Assembly: GCA_964550175.1 (NCBI GenBank)
Contig: CAZJXP010000001.1
Location: 1-64,000, forward strand
Direction: 5' to 3'
From: DSQK01 sp964550175
Lineage (GTDB): Archaea > Nanobdellota > Nanobdellia > Woesearchaeales > ARS49
Length of the DNA: 64,000 nucleotides
The first letter of the stretch is position 1. Each line of letters begins with the position of its first letter. Positions 8,278 to 16,927 of the stretch are shown one piece after another. The notes under the pieces were generated by a model. It made no database searches. It had not been told where the DNA came from and saw nothing but the letters and a program-made list of their open reading frames with translations. The position numbers and the translations under genes are program-made.

Positions 8278-9615
8278 ATGAAAAGGAGGGATTGGCCAAG
8301 CAGCGTCGTAACAGTTCTGGCGCTAGTCCTCATTCTATCGCTTTTCGCAGAGTCCGTGTTGATTTATCGTGCGAGCGAGCCCTCGTTCGTCAAGTTCACC
8401 GGCAGGCAAAGTGCCGGAACAGTGTCTTTGGTTGTCGAAAGCGACCTTCCCGCATTGACGGTCGTTAAATCAGACGTTTCTGACCCGGCCAACACGAACG
8501 CATCGCTCAATTACACCATAACCATAACGAGCAGCGGCTCAACGACAGCATACAACGTCACGCTCAACGAAACCTACCCTTCGGAAGTCACGTTCATCAA
8601 CTCATCGCCCGCGCCTTTGGCGGGCAACACGAGCTTTTTATTGGGGGATCTGATTGCGGGAAGCGTTTATGTCGTTAATATCACGGTGAACATAACTTCG
8701 ACGACTCCGAACGCGACAATCATCGACAACAACGTGAACGTCAGCTTCGCGAGCCTGCTGAACCTGATACGAAGCGTCACCGCCCACCAGAACACGACCA
8801 TCAACAACGGCTCTGAGCCTGAAATAATTATCTCTCCGGGCGACACGGGCGGCGGTGGCGGCGGTGGAGGAGGAGGCTGCAGCGATTTGTGCGTGTACAA
8901 CACCAGCATCTGCACCCCTGACGGGCGAAAGACTTGCGTGCGGCCCGGAATCCCGTGCACCGCGTACTTGCCCGCCCCGTGCGCAATTGGAACGATCTGT
9001 TCCAAAGGCGACTGCGTCGCGTGCACGGAAAGCTGGATGTGCGACGACTGGGACACGTGCTCCGCGAGCGGCATCGAAACGAGAACTTGCTTTGACGTTG
9101 TCGGTTGCGGAACGGAGAAGTTGAAGCCGGCGGAAGAGCGAGCGTGCATCCCGGGCATCACCGAGCTGCCGGCGTTCGTCGCGATGTTCCCGAAGATTGG
9201 AATCCCTCCGGTCGGCATTCCGCCGGAACTTTTCAAGCAGATTCCGCTGCCGGTAGTGGCCGGAGTCTCAATCGGGCTACTAATCGCGCTCGTCATTATG
9301 TTCGCGTTCAGGAAGCGGCTCGAGAAGCTTACGTTGTATCTCCGCATCGCGCACGCGCAAGGGCTCTTGCGCGCGAAGCAGTACGCGCTCGCGCACGTTT
9401 ACATCGACAAAATCATCCGGCCGTTCATCCACGACATCAGGCTCGACCCGCGCGGGAAATTCGATCGGAAACTGTTCCGCATGTACTACGGCGTGCACCG
9501 AGACTTGGCGCGACAGTACGAGCACCTCGCGCACGAAATCGGCGACACGGAGAAAGCGAACCACTGGAAGAAACAGGCCGACCATTACGCGCAAGAAGCG
9601 ATGAAGTACGGATAG
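8278..9615 (+). CDS. Single-pass surface protein: DUF11-like domain, Gly linker, Cys-rich module, cytoplasmic tail
   Basis: 445 residues. Membrane helix at ~10-30. A DUF11-type repeat at ~55-175 has DPANTNASLNYTITITSSG and YNVTLNETYPS. A pure Gly stretch at ~192-201 is followed by a Cys-rich stretch (~202-295) with CTPDGRKTC, WMCDDWDTCSASG and RTC, resembling a thrombospondin-1-like module. A second membrane helix (~323-343) and an Arg/Lys-rich tail of ~100 residues follow; the tail is helical, with LRIAHAQGLLRAKQYALAHV. Two helices imply the tail is inside if the Cys-rich part is outside. The cytoplasmic tail is unusually long for a surface adhesin and could link to an internal partner. Confidence 0.78.
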   Translation: MKRRDWPSSVVTVLALVLILSLFAESVLIYRASEPSFVKFTGRQSAGTVSLVVESDLPALTVVKSDVSDPANTNASLNYTITITSSGSTTAYNVTLNETYPSEVTFINSSPAPLAGNTSFLLGDLIAGSVYVVNITVNITSTTPNATIIDNNVNVSFASLLNLIRSVTAHQNTTINNGSEPEIIISPGDTGGGGGGGGGGCSDLCVYNTSICTPDGRKTCVRPGIPCTAYLPAPCAIGTICSKGDCVACTESWMCDDWDTCSASGIETRTCFDVVGCGTEKLKPAEERACIPGITELPAFVAMFPKIGIPPVGIPPELFKQIPLPVVAGVSIGLLIALVIMFAFRKRLEKLTLYLRIAHAQGLLRAKQYALAHVYIDKIIRPFIHDIRLDPRGKFDRKLFRMYYGVHRDLARQYEHLAHEIGDTEKANHWKKQADHYAQEAMKYG

Positions 9616-9644
9616 TTAGTTTTCTTTTTACGTTGCTTTCCCAA

Positions 9645-9744
9645 GCTAACTTTTTACCGCCCCGATTGGACGAGTGTCGGCATTGATTATCCACGACCTC
9701 ACGCGAACTCAAAATCTGCAGGGGACCGGCAACAAGCAGTTAGC
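9645..9744 (+). repeat. Dispersed repeat copy with GCTAAC/GTTAGC ends
   Basis: ACTTTTTACCGCCCCGATTG near the left end and CTCAAAATCTGCAGGGGAC near the right. GCTAAC at 9645-9650 pairs with GTTAGC at 9739-9744. The reverse complement of its middle matches 24070-24132 closely, which makes it the uninterrupted relative of that copy. Confidence 0.8.
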
Positions 9745-9761
9745 GACACTTTTCCCTGCAT

Positions 9762-9813
9762 CACTTTTTACCGCCCCGATTGGACGTTCGTCCGTTACTC
9801 GTAGCAATAATGA
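9762..9813 (+). repeat. Partial dispersed repeat copy
   Basis: CACTTTTTACCGCCCCGATT at 9762-9780 then GGACGTTCG; only the left portion is recognisable before the L15e promoter. Confidence 0.6.
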
Positions 9814-9820
9814 AACACAA

Positions 9821-9832
9821 CCTTTATAAAGC
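9821..9832 (+). promoter_or_regulatory. TATA box of the L15e gene
   Basis: CCTTTATAAAGC about 95 bases before the ATG at 9926, implying a leader near 70 bases. Confidence 0.5.
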
Positions 9833-9925
9833 ATCATTCTGCCCGTCAGTCTAGCACAATGTGGCGATTCTATAATCTTCGCTGAAGTGCGGCAGATACG
9901 ACTGCAGACAACAACGGAGGACACC

Positions 9926-10465
9926 ATGGGAATTTACAAATACATTCGCGAATCCTGGAACACGGAAACGCCGGAAATGAAGGCCATCTGGAAGACGCGA
10001 TTGATCCAGTGGCGAAAGGAAAACATCACCACGCGAATTGACCATCCTACCCGACTTGACCGAGCGCGAGCCTTGGGCTACCGCGCGAAAGACGGCGTGT
10101 TCATGGTCCGACAGCGAGTCAACCGAGGGCCGCATAACCGAGAAGACAGATCGGGCGGACGACACTCCAGCAACTCGTCCTGGAAGATGAACCTGCAGCT
10201 CACGCGACAGTCCATCGCCGAACGACGAGCGAACGACTCGTTCCCGAACTGCGAAGTCTTGAACTCCTATTTCGTCGCGAAAGACGGAAAGAACGAATGG
10301 TACGAAGTCATATTTGTTGATCGGGCGAACGCAACCGTTCTCTCGGATCCTCGCTTGGAGGGCGTCGCGCACCAGCGTGGACGTTCCTACCGCGGTTTGA
10401 CCAGCTCGAACCGAAAGACGCGAGGACTGAGACGAAAGGGCAAGGGCGCCGAACAGGCACGTTAA
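9926..10465 (+). CDS. rpl15e: Ribosomal protein L15e
   Basis: 179 residues. The start is the ATG preceded by CGGAGGACACC. The N-terminus MGIYKYIRESWN is characteristic of archaeal and eukaryotic L15e. The protein is very basic throughout and ends in an Arg/Lys/Gly-rich tail (SNRKTRGLRRKGKGAEQAR) that contacts rRNA in this family. It is a large-subunit protein with no bacterial counterpart, so it anchors the window as archaeal. Length is slightly below the usual ~190. It stands alone here, followed by a hairpin and a short acidic gene. Confidence 0.93.
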   Translation: MGIYKYIRESWNTETPEMKAIWKTRLIQWRKENITTRIDHPTRLDRARALGYRAKDGVFMVRQRVNRGPHNREDRSGGRHSSNSSWKMNLQLTRQSIAERRANDSFPNCEVLNSYFVAKDGKNEWYEVIFVDRANATVLSDPRLEGVAHQRGRSYRGLTSSNRKTRGLRRKGKGAEQAR

Positions 10466-10496
10466 CGCAATTCGCACAGGTGATGTGCTTTGCATG

Positions 10497-10519
10497 ACTA
10501 GCGGATTTACTCCGCTAGT
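10497..10519 (+). promoter_or_regulatory. Perfect 9-bp stem hairpin between L15e and the acidic gene
   Basis: ACTAGCGGA (10497-10505), loop TTTAC, TCCGCTAGT (10511-10519). It lies 31 bases past the L15e stop and 28 before the next start. It could act as a processing site or attenuator; the T-run after it is too short for a classic terminator. Confidence 0.6.
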
Positions 10520-10547
10520 TATTCCCCATAAATTAGGAGGTGTTGGG

Positions 10548-10730
10548 ATGGCGAAAAAAGAAGTCCAGCCGTTAGAGCTAGAGGAGGAAGACGTCTCAAA
10601 GGAAGACTATCCGGACAAGGATAAGCTTTCCGAGAAATTCCTCGATGAAGACGAAGAGAACGACGGGGTCGAAGACGGCACCGACAATTTCGACGAAGCC
10701 GGAGCGATAAACGTCGGCGACGACCTTTAA
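10548..10730 (+). CDS. Small, highly acidic protein
   Basis: 60 residues from the ATG after TTAGGAGGTGTTGGG. Composition is dominated by Asp and Glu (LELEEEDVSKEDY, DEDEENDGVEDGTDNFDEA), with a basic KK only at the start. No membrane segment, cysteine or known motif. It is probably disordered and could mimic nucleic acid or bind a basic partner such as a ribosomal protein; that is speculation from composition and from its position after L15e. Confidence 0.7.
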   Translation: MAKKEVQPLELEEEDVSKEDYPDKDKLSEKFLDEDEENDGVEDGTDNFDEAGAINVGDDL

Positions 10731-10757
10731 TTTTTTTTATTTTATTTTTCTATTCAG
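10731..10757 (+). terminator. T-rich terminator
   Basis: A run of T broken only by A and C directly after the acidic gene's stop, typical of archaeal intrinsic termination. Confidence 0.55.
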
Positions 10758-10822
10758 TTTCTTTGGGGTTATTTGACACATTAACCCTCATTATACTACT
10801 ATATAATAGTGTCCTGAGAAAC

Positions 10823-10832
10823 ATTTATATAG
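10823..10832 (+). promoter_or_regulatory. TATA box for the beta-barrel-like gene
   Basis: ATTTATATAG about 50 bases before the ATG at 10881; a GGGGGAG ribosome site lies just before the start. Confidence 0.55.
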
Positions 10833-10880
10833 CAAGACGGCGCATTCACTCGTGGAAGGGGTGTTTGGGGGAGTTGCAGT

Positions 10881-12527
10881 ATGTCGATCATAAATTCAAT
10901 CAAAATACCTTCTTTCGCGCGAAAAGCCGCATTGACCGGCGCGCTCGCGCTTGCCGCGTTTTCTCAAAAACCGTACGTCCTAGCAGACGAGCCCTCAAAG
11001 CCCGTTGAAGAGATGACGCAACAGGAATTCGAGGCAAAACGAAAGAAAGACGCTGAAGCGATGCAGCGAGCGGAAGAAGATGCGGCCCACGATGCCGTCC
11101 TCGCAGATTTAAAGCGCGAAATCGCGGAAGCCGAAGCCGAGAAAAAGGCAGAAGCCGAACGCAATGCCCAGCCTAAAACAATCGAGGAAAAGCTCGATAT
11201 CAAAACATACCAAATCACTCCCGAAGCCTGCCGATGCCCTGTCCCTGGCGACACGCACAACGGCGGCTATGTCCGAGCCTTTGGCGCGAAAGAAATGAGC
11301 GACAGCGGATTCGACGGAACATTCGACGCGAAGATTCCCGTCGGAAAAGGAATCTCGCTCTTCGGGCGATTCGATTTCGCCACCCAAAAAGGGTTTGAAG
11401 GCGACGCAAAATCAACCCGAAAAGAATACAGCGCGCTCTTCGGCATCAGCGGCGACACGACCGTCCGAATAAACCTCGCGAAACAGCTCGGCACGCTCGA
11501 CCACAAAACAAGCGAACACACCGTTCTTGTTGAAAGCCCGTTGATCGAACAAGACGTCACGGTCGATGAAAGCACGGACATCGCAGGAACCGTGTATTCC
11601 GGACTGTTCAAGCAAAACATCAACAACCTCTTTTCGTTCGAAGTCGGCGGATTCAGCAAAAAAACCGTTGAAACGGCAGAAACGCGCATCCGCTCAGACA
11701 CGTACGGCTTCGTTTCAGAATTGCTTGAGTTCACCATCGACAACAAGACATCCTACGTCGACCAAGGCGGCAACTTGGGCATAGAGGCAAATCTTGCCGA
11801 CGGATTTCTCCTCGGGGCAAAAGTGCGCTACATCCACTCAAACACGCGCACGTCAATCCATTCGCCGTATATCGACGAAAAAGTGGAATTCACCGAAACC
11901 CAATTTCAGCCTATTTTGTCCGGACGATACAAATGGATGACCGCAGAAGTCGGCGGAAACATCAACAAAGAAGCTGAAGACAGGCTTATTCTCGGGCTCG
12001 CAGGAGTCATTCCTGTTGGAAAACTGATGTTTTTGCCCCGCGCAGGGCTGAACCGAACCGCAGGACGCGGTTACGCCAGTTTGGCGATCATGTTCAACCA
12101 CGCAGACGACCATTCCGATTCGGACGCCCAGCAATTCCTCTCGTGGGACATTGCCCGTCACGAAGGCGCGCACGATCAGGGACTTACCCGGCGCCAAGTT
12201 CGCGATTTACAATTCGACAGGCTCGCGCAGCTCGTTAACGTCGTTCCTGGAACGTACTTCAGCGCAGGCGTAGACACGCCGCACGAAAGATACCACGAAT
12301 ACACGTTCCGACTCGCGTCCGACGCAGGAAAGATTATTCCTGGACTGAGTCTTGCGGCAGAAGCGACATTCGCTCGCGAATACAAATACGGACGCATGCG
12401 CATCTCCGAAAACCTCGGCGGCGGATTCACGGTGTATATTGAAGGCGGACTTGAAAAGAACGACGCTGCCAAGACGAGCGTAAAAAACCTCGGCATCGGC
12501 GCTCAGATCGAATGGGGCGGCAAATAA
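10881..12527 (+). CDS. Secreted protein with coiled coil and beta-barrel-like domain
   Basis: 548 residues. Signal peptide ~1-35 (Lys/Arg start, LTGALALAAFSQ, cleavage near VLADE). A charged helical stretch at ~40-105 (EAEAEKKAEAERNAQ) looks like a coiled coil. From ~125 onward the chain alternates hydrophobic and polar residues in strands of 8-12 broken by charged turns (ISLFGRFDFATQ, LFSFEVGGFSKK, GFLLGAKVRYIHS, WMTAEVGGNINKE, RLILGLAGVIPVG), ending GIGAQIEWGGK. That is the pattern of outer-membrane beta-barrels, which are not expected in archaea. The adhesin gene follows with no spacer. A soluble beta-rich fold remains possible; no family recognised. Confidence 0.75.
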   Translation: MSIINSIKIPSFARKAALTGALALAAFSQKPYVLADEPSKPVEEMTQQEFEAKRKKDAEAMQRAEEDAAHDAVLADLKREIAEAEAEKKAEAERNAQPKTIEEKLDIKTYQITPEACRCPVPGDTHNGGYVRAFGAKEMSDSGFDGTFDAKIPVGKGISLFGRFDFATQKGFEGDAKSTRKEYSALFGISGDTTVRINLAKQLGTLDHKTSEHTVLVESPLIEQDVTVDESTDIAGTVYSGLFKQNINNLFSFEVGGFSKKTVETAETRIRSDTYGFVSELLEFTIDNKTSYVDQGGNLGIEANLADGFLLGAKVRYIHSNTRTSIHSPYIDEKVEFTETQFQPILSGRYKWMTAEVGGNINKEAEDRLILGLAGVIPVGKLMFLPRAGLNRTAGRGYASLAIMFNHADDHSDSDAQQFLSWDIARHEGAHDQGLTRRQVRDLQFDRLAQLVNVVPGTYFSAGVDTPHERYHEYTFRLASDAGKIIPGLSLAAEATFAREYKYGRMRISENLGGGFTVYIEGGLEKNDAAKTSVKNLGIGAQIEWGGK

Positions 12528-15500
12528 ATGAACAAGGCGTTGCAAGCCGGACTGTTGCTGTTCGTTCTCCTCATCGGAGCGAGCTTCGCGTCCGCGCTTG
12601 ACCTTCCTCCTTCGGTGAGCTTGAGCTCGAGCGCCACCTCGACTGCGAGCACGGCAACGCTCACGGCATTCGCCATCGACCTCGACACGGATCCGACGGT
12701 GAAAGACATAACGACGATTGTGCTTTATCGCGATGGCGCGCCGTACGAGACGAGCACGTGCGACGGGGTTGTCTCGACTTGCGTTCTCGTCAAGGTGGAG
12801 TTTATCGATACTCCAGCAATCCACGATTATTGGGCGGTCGGAACGGACAATGAAGGGAACGCCGTCACGAGCGCTCCGATCACCATCACGTTTACGGGCC
12901 TCAATGTTCCGCCCGTATTTTCAGACATTCCTAATTTCACGCTTATTGAAGACTCTGGTTTGACGACGGGATTGCTCGACCTTTGGGACTACGCGTCTGA
13001 CGTCGAAACTCCTGATTCGGGGTTGACATTCACAATTCTAACGGAAAGCTTGCCCGCAACGGTCGATTGCGATATCATGTCAGGGCACGTCATCGACTGC
13101 ACGACTTTGGCGGATGCGACAGGCACGAGCGAAATCACGGTCGAGGTCTCGGATGGGGACGATGCCGCAACCGAGTCATTCAATGTCACGGTAACTCCCG
13201 TAAATGATCCTGTATTGATTGGAACGACGCTCGCGGATGTTTCATTCCCTGAAGACACGTCAATTATTGTTGCTTTGGGTCCGGCGTTTACGGACGTTGA
13301 TAATCCGACCTTGAGCTATACTATAGGCATCGGAAGTCCAATCATCATCTCATCCTCGCTTACTGGCACGTCATTGAACCTTTCAGGATTATTGAATTTG
13401 AACGGAAACACGACGGTAACTGTCAACGCGACCGACGGCGAATTCAGCGCGTCGCAGACTTTCGATGTCGAAGTCACTCCGGTCAACGATGCTCCGACGT
13501 TCACGCTTTCATCCTCGTACAGCTGGCCTGAAGACACGACGTTCACGCTTGACTTGTCGGCGACATCATCCGACATCGACAGCGCAGATATTGATTGGAG
13601 CGTCACCGGAACGACATTCATCATTGCAACAATTAACCAAACTACCGGCATCGTGACTCTTGTTCCTGCAGGAAACTTCACGGGCATCGAAGTTGCCACG
13701 TTTACTGCGACTGACGGATTGTTGAACACGTCCGTTGTCACTTCGTTGAACGTGACTCCGGTTAACGACGCTCCTGAATTTAATGCATCAATGCCGCTGG
13801 CAAACATCACCATCTACGAAGACGTCACGAACAGCACGCTTGCGCTCTTGCCGTCCTTCTTTGACATTGACAGTCCGGATTTGAACTGGACGAGCTTTGT
13901 TACGGGAAACATCACGGTCTTGATTGACCAACTCACGGGCATCGTGAGCGTGACTTCGCTCGCGAACGCAACCGGAACGGGAACTATCCTGTTCACCGCA
14001 ACGGACGGAAGCTTTTCAAGCGCACTGAGCAACACAGTATTTGTTGACATTTTGCCCGTCAACGACGCGCCGTTCCTCATCGGAACGATTCCGAACATGA
14101 CGTTCGCGGAAGACGGCTTCGGAAGCATGAGTCTTTTGCCGTACTTCGGCGACATCGACAACTCATCCCTCTTGTACACGGCGATTTCGGACAACCCGAG
14201 CATACTTCCGACGGTTTTGCCGAGCGGAACGCTCAACGTGACTGCGCTGGTGGACTTTTTCGGCACGGGCAATCTGAATATCACCGCGTCAGACGGCGAA
14301 TTCGGCGTCCTCGCGAACATCGTTGTCGTGATTGTGTCTGCCGTCGATGACGCGCCGTTCTTGTCAACGCATTTGGTGAACTTGACGTTCCCCGAAGAAT
14401 CAAGCACCACATTCGACCTCGCGCCATTCTTCACCGATGTTGATAATTCGACCTTGATGTTCAGCTCAAGCTTCAACGCAAGCCAAGTCAACGTGTCAAT
14501 CCTCGGCTCGAACGCGACCGTCACTGGCATGCTTGACTATTTCGGAGATTCATCGATTACCTTTATTGCGTCTGACGGAACTTCAAGCGCATCAGGCAGT
14601 CTGACGGCAACCGTCACGAACGTCGACGACGCTCCGCGATTGCTCACCAACATCCCGAACCAAACGTGGACGGAAGACACGGTTCACACCTTGAGCTTAT
14701 TGCCGTTCTGGACTGAAGTCGACGGCCAAGATTTGAATTGGACCGTCTCTGGCACGACCAGCATCGTTGTAACCGTTGATAATGCGACGGGACTCGCGAC
14801 CTTCACACCGCCGCTTGATTTTATTGGTGTTGACCTTGTGGTTTTTACTGCGACTGATGGCGCGCTAACGAACGACAGCAACACGGTCACGTTAACGGTC
14901 ACGCCGTTTAACGACGCGCCGATATATGTCGGTCCGATTGCGAACGTCACGATGAGCGAAGACACGATTGACGAATCATTGAGCGTATTTACGGCATTCA
15001 CTGATGTTGACAGCCCTGATTTGAACTGGACGGTCACCGCGCCTGTTGGCTGGATTGTTTCCGTCAATGATTCGACTGGCATCGTCACTATAGATACGCC
15101 CGTCGACTTTTTTGGCATAGGCAACCTCACGTTCTTCGCGACGGACGGACTTTTGACTTCCGGAGCGAGCGACACGGTATTTGTCAACGTCACCGGCACG
15201 CCCGACGCGCCCGCGTTCATTCCGCCCATCGCGGACATGACTGTGATTGTCGGAACTGGATTCAGCTACACCGCTTCGGCGTTCGACGCTGACGGCGACA
15301 CGCTGACTTACTCTGATAACACAACTGACTTTGACATCGTGAACGCAACGGGATTGATCAGCTTCACGCCCATCGTCGAAGGCGTCATTTTGGCGAACAT
15401 CAGCGCGTGCGATTTGACGTTCTGCACCGAAGAAACGTTCACGATCACCGTCGGACCAGTTCCTGCGCCTGCGCCCTCGGGTGGCGGCGGCGGAGGCGGT

Positions 15501-15800
15501 GGCGGTGGCGGTGGCGGTGGATCAGGAGGCAGCAGCAGTGCACCGCCGTACAACGTGACCGCTCCCGTATTGTTCCCTACGTTCATTGAAGACACGGATG
15601 ACGGCTCGAGCAGCTCGGACAGCACCGTGGCAACGAACAAGACAATCATCAAGCCGACGCCAGTCGTTCCGAAGATCACCGGCGGCGCGACCATCATCGA
15701 CGCGCTCGAGACCGACAGCGCGGTCGGATTTACGATTATACTGGGCATCCTCGTGTTCGGATTAATCCTGTATTTCGTCGTCAGAAAATTGATGGAATAA
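12528..15800 (+). CDS. Large cadherin-like repeat adhesin with C-terminal membrane anchor
   Basis: 1090 residues, ATG directly after the previous TAA, so co-translated with the barrel-like gene. Signal peptide ~1-24 (ending SFASA). About nine repeats of ~90-100 residues follow, each opening with a VNDAP-type motif (VNDPVL, VNDAPTF, VNDAPEF, VNDAPFL, VDDAPFL, VDDAPRL, FNDAPIY, PDAPAF) followed by a P/S-ED-T motif, typical of tandem cadherin-like/VCBS Ca-binding domains. A Gly stretch (~985-1000) and a Ser/Asp-rich linker lead to one membrane helix (~1066-1085) and a short basic tail. Probable role is cell-cell or cell-host attachment; the partner is unknown. Confidence 0.88.
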   Translation: MNKALQAGLLLFVLLIGASFASALDLPPSVSLSSSATSTASTATLTAFAIDLDTDPTVKDITTIVLYRDGAPYETSTCDGVVSTCVLVKVEFIDTPAIHDYWAVGTDNEGNAVTSAPITITFTGLNVPPVFSDIPNFTLIEDSGLTTGLLDLWDYASDVETPDSGLTFTILTESLPATVDCDIMSGHVIDCTTLADATGTSEITVEVSDGDDAATESFNVTVTPVNDPVLIGTTLADVSFPEDTSIIVALGPAFTDVDNPTLSYTIGIGSPIIISSSLTGTSLNLSGLLNLNGNTTVTVNATDGEFSASQTFDVEVTPVNDAPTFTLSSSYSWPEDTTFTLDLSATSSDIDSADIDWSVTGTTFIIATINQTTGIVTLVPAGNFTGIEVATFTATDGLLNTSVVTSLNVTPVNDAPEFNASMPLANITIYEDVTNSTLALLPSFFDIDSPDLNWTSFVTGNITVLIDQLTGIVSVTSLANATGTGTILFTATDGSFSSALSNTVFVDILPVNDAPFLIGTIPNMTFAEDGFGSMSLLPYFGDIDNSSLLYTAISDNPSILPTVLPSGTLNVTALVDFFGTGNLNITASDGEFGVLANIVVVIVSAVDDAPFLSTHLVNLTFPEESSTTFDLAPFFTDVDNSTLMFSSSFNASQVNVSILGSNATVTGMLDYFGDSSITFIASDGTSSASGSLTATVTNVDDAPRLLTNIPNQTWTEDTVHTLSLLPFWTEVDGQDLNWTVSGTTSIVVTVDNATGLATFTPPLDFIGVDLVVFTATDGALTNDSNTVTLTVTPFNDAPIYVGPIANVTMSEDTIDESLSVFTAFTDVDSPDLNWTVTAPVGWIVSVNDSTGIVTIDTPVDFFGIGNLTFFATDGLLTSGASDTVFVNVTGTPDAPAFIPPIADMTVIVGTGFSYTASAFDADGDTLTYSDNTTDFDIVNATGLISFTPIVEGVILANISACDLTFCTEETFTITVGPVPAPAPSGGGGGGGGGGGGGGSGGSSSAPPYNVTAPVLFPTFIEDTDDGSSSSDSTVATNKTIIKPTPVVPKITGGATIIDALETDSAVGFTIILGILVFGLILYFVVRKLME

Positions 15801-15809
15801 GTCGCACAT

Positions 15810-15819
15810 TTTATAAAGG
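15810..15819 (+). promoter_or_regulatory. TATA box for the 15839 gene
   Basis: TTTTATAAAG about 20-28 bases before the ATG at 15839, consistent with a leaderless transcript. Confidence 0.55.
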
Positions 15820-15838
15820 GTTATTTTTCTCTTAATTT

Positions 15839-16126
15839 ATGCCATTTCCACACAATTGCTATTCGGGCGGGTCGCTCGAGAACACGTACTGGGCGAACAA
15901 AGAAGCCTATCTTGCGAAGCGCAAAGAAGAAGCAAAGCAGGAAGCTGAGCAACCACACAGCATAGATGCATTTCGTTCTGTTGAAAACACGGTCGCGCCG
16001 AAAGAAGCCGCGACCCACGAAGATCTTGCAAGACTTATGACTGCAGGCAATGGAACTCGGAAAACTATCCAGTCCAAGAAATCAAACGGAATAAGTTCTA
16101 CCGGCACGCATTATTCAAAACCTTAA
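15839..16126 (+). CDS. Hypothetical small soluble protein
   Basis: 95 residues, starting MPFPHNCYSGGSLENTYW. The central part is charged and helical (YLAKRKEEAKQEAEQ) and the C-terminal third is polar and low in hydrophobics, likely disordered. It probably starts leaderless from the TATA just upstream. It overlaps the convergent regulator gene by 4 bases. No family recognised. Confidence 0.6.
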   Translation: MPFPHNCYSGGSLENTYWANKEAYLAKRKEEAKQEAEQPHSIDAFRSVENTVAPKEAATHEDLARLMTAGNGTRKTIQSKKSNGISSTGTHYSKP

Positions 16127-16530
16127 ATTCCGAGAAGCTGGTCTATTTCTTTCGCGGCGATTCTCAGTTCGTCGATCGATTTCTCCATATCTCTTCGAAG
16201 TTCGTCGACCAAGAGCTTGAGGTTGTTGTCGCGCAGCCAGTAGCTCTTTCCGTCGTACAATACGAGTCCGGCCTCGATTAATTTGTTCAAATGGTGTACG
16301 ACCGTGCCGCGAGAAAGGTCCAATGATTCGGCCAACGCATCGGAGCTCATCGGCTTGCCGCCTTTCGCCGATTTTAGTAATTCGATGAAGACGCGGAACA
16401 TGCTTCTGTCCTTGTCGCGCAATCCGAATAGGCCTAATGACGAGCCGAACCATTGTAGCTCGTCGTTCAGCGAGGCTTTCGCGGGCTTGCGCATTGTCAC
16501 AATTGTGATTCTGCGGTGGATGAACGCCAT
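16123..16530 (-). CDS. Winged-helix (ArsR-like) transcriptional regulator
   Basis: 135 residues. A winged-helix core lies at ~55-105: helix MSSDALAESLDLSRGTVVHH, then LNKLIEAGLVLYDGKSYWLR as the wing. An N-terminal arm precedes it and a charged helical tail of ~30 residues (LVDELRRDMEKSIDEL) follows, probably for dimerisation. No metal-binding cysteine is seen, so the signal is not evident. It starts 2 bases past the stop of the upstream DUF3467 gene and is probably co-transcribed with it. Confidence 0.78.
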   Translation of the reverse strand: MAFIHRRITIVTMRKPAKASLNDELQWFGSSLGLFGLRDKDRSMFRVFIELLKSAKGGKPMSSDALAESLDLSRGTVVHHLNKLIEAGLVLYDGKSYWLRDNNLKLLVDELRRDMEKSIDELRIAAKEIDQLLGI

Positions 16531-16532
16531 GG

Positions 16533-16883
16533 TTATCCGAGGTAAGTAGGGGTATCTTTCGTGTCAACCGAGTCTTGGACGAGCGCCTTCTGCTTCTTTT
16601 CGGCTTTTATTACGGCTTTCGGCTTCGTGATCTTGCCGTACTCTTCCTCATACTTCTTCACGGTCGCTTCCATGACTTCGATGATCTTCTTCGCGTGCCA
16701 CGGATCGACCATGATGACGTTGTGCTGTAGCAAGAAGCTCGGCCTGCCTTTCCCTCTCGGGTCGTTTCGCGGCGTGACCATCTTGAAGTCAAGCGTGAAT
16801 TGCATCGGCGTGAAGTTGACGCTCATCTCGTGCGCGTACATCGCGCCGCCGTCCTGGATGTTCATGTTGATTTGTTCTGCCAT
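16533..16883 (-). CDS. DUF3467 family protein
   Basis: 116 residues from the ATG preceded by CAAGGTGGTTACT; a longer frame upstream begins inside a dispersed repeat and has no ribosome site. Features of DUF3467 are GAMYAHEMSVNFTPMQF near the start, then VIMVDPWHAKKIIEVMEATV. The Lys-rich tail (KAEKKQKAL) is extra to the domain. Biochemical function is unknown for the family. It heads a two-gene operon with a winged-helix regulator. Confidence 0.78.
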   Translation of the reverse strand: MAEQINMNIQDGGAMYAHEMSVNFTPMQFTLDFKMVTPRNDPRGKGRPSFLLQHNVIMVDPWHAKKIIEVMEATVKKYEEEYGKITKPKAVIKAEKKQKALVQDSVDTKDTPTYLG

Positions 16884-16927
16884 AGTAACCACCTTGTTAG
16901 TTTTATTTGCGTTTGCTCTTCTCACGT

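Larger units (their letters stand above)
9616..9925. other. Gene-free stretch with two dispersed repeats and the L15e promoter
   Basis: Holds repeat copies at 9645-9744 and 9762-9813 and the TATA box at 9821. No open frame here is supportable. Confidence 0.7.

Noticed and set aside
9645..9813. CRISPR array from the recurring ACTTTTTACCG units
   Set aside because: Only two copies lie close together, spacing is irregular, and the other copies are scattered over the window; no cas genes.
13316..15748. Several long minus-strand frames opposite the cadherin-like adhesin
   Set aside because: They mirror the repeats of the adhesin and have no starts with ribosome sites; the sense protein has clear signal, repeats and anchor.
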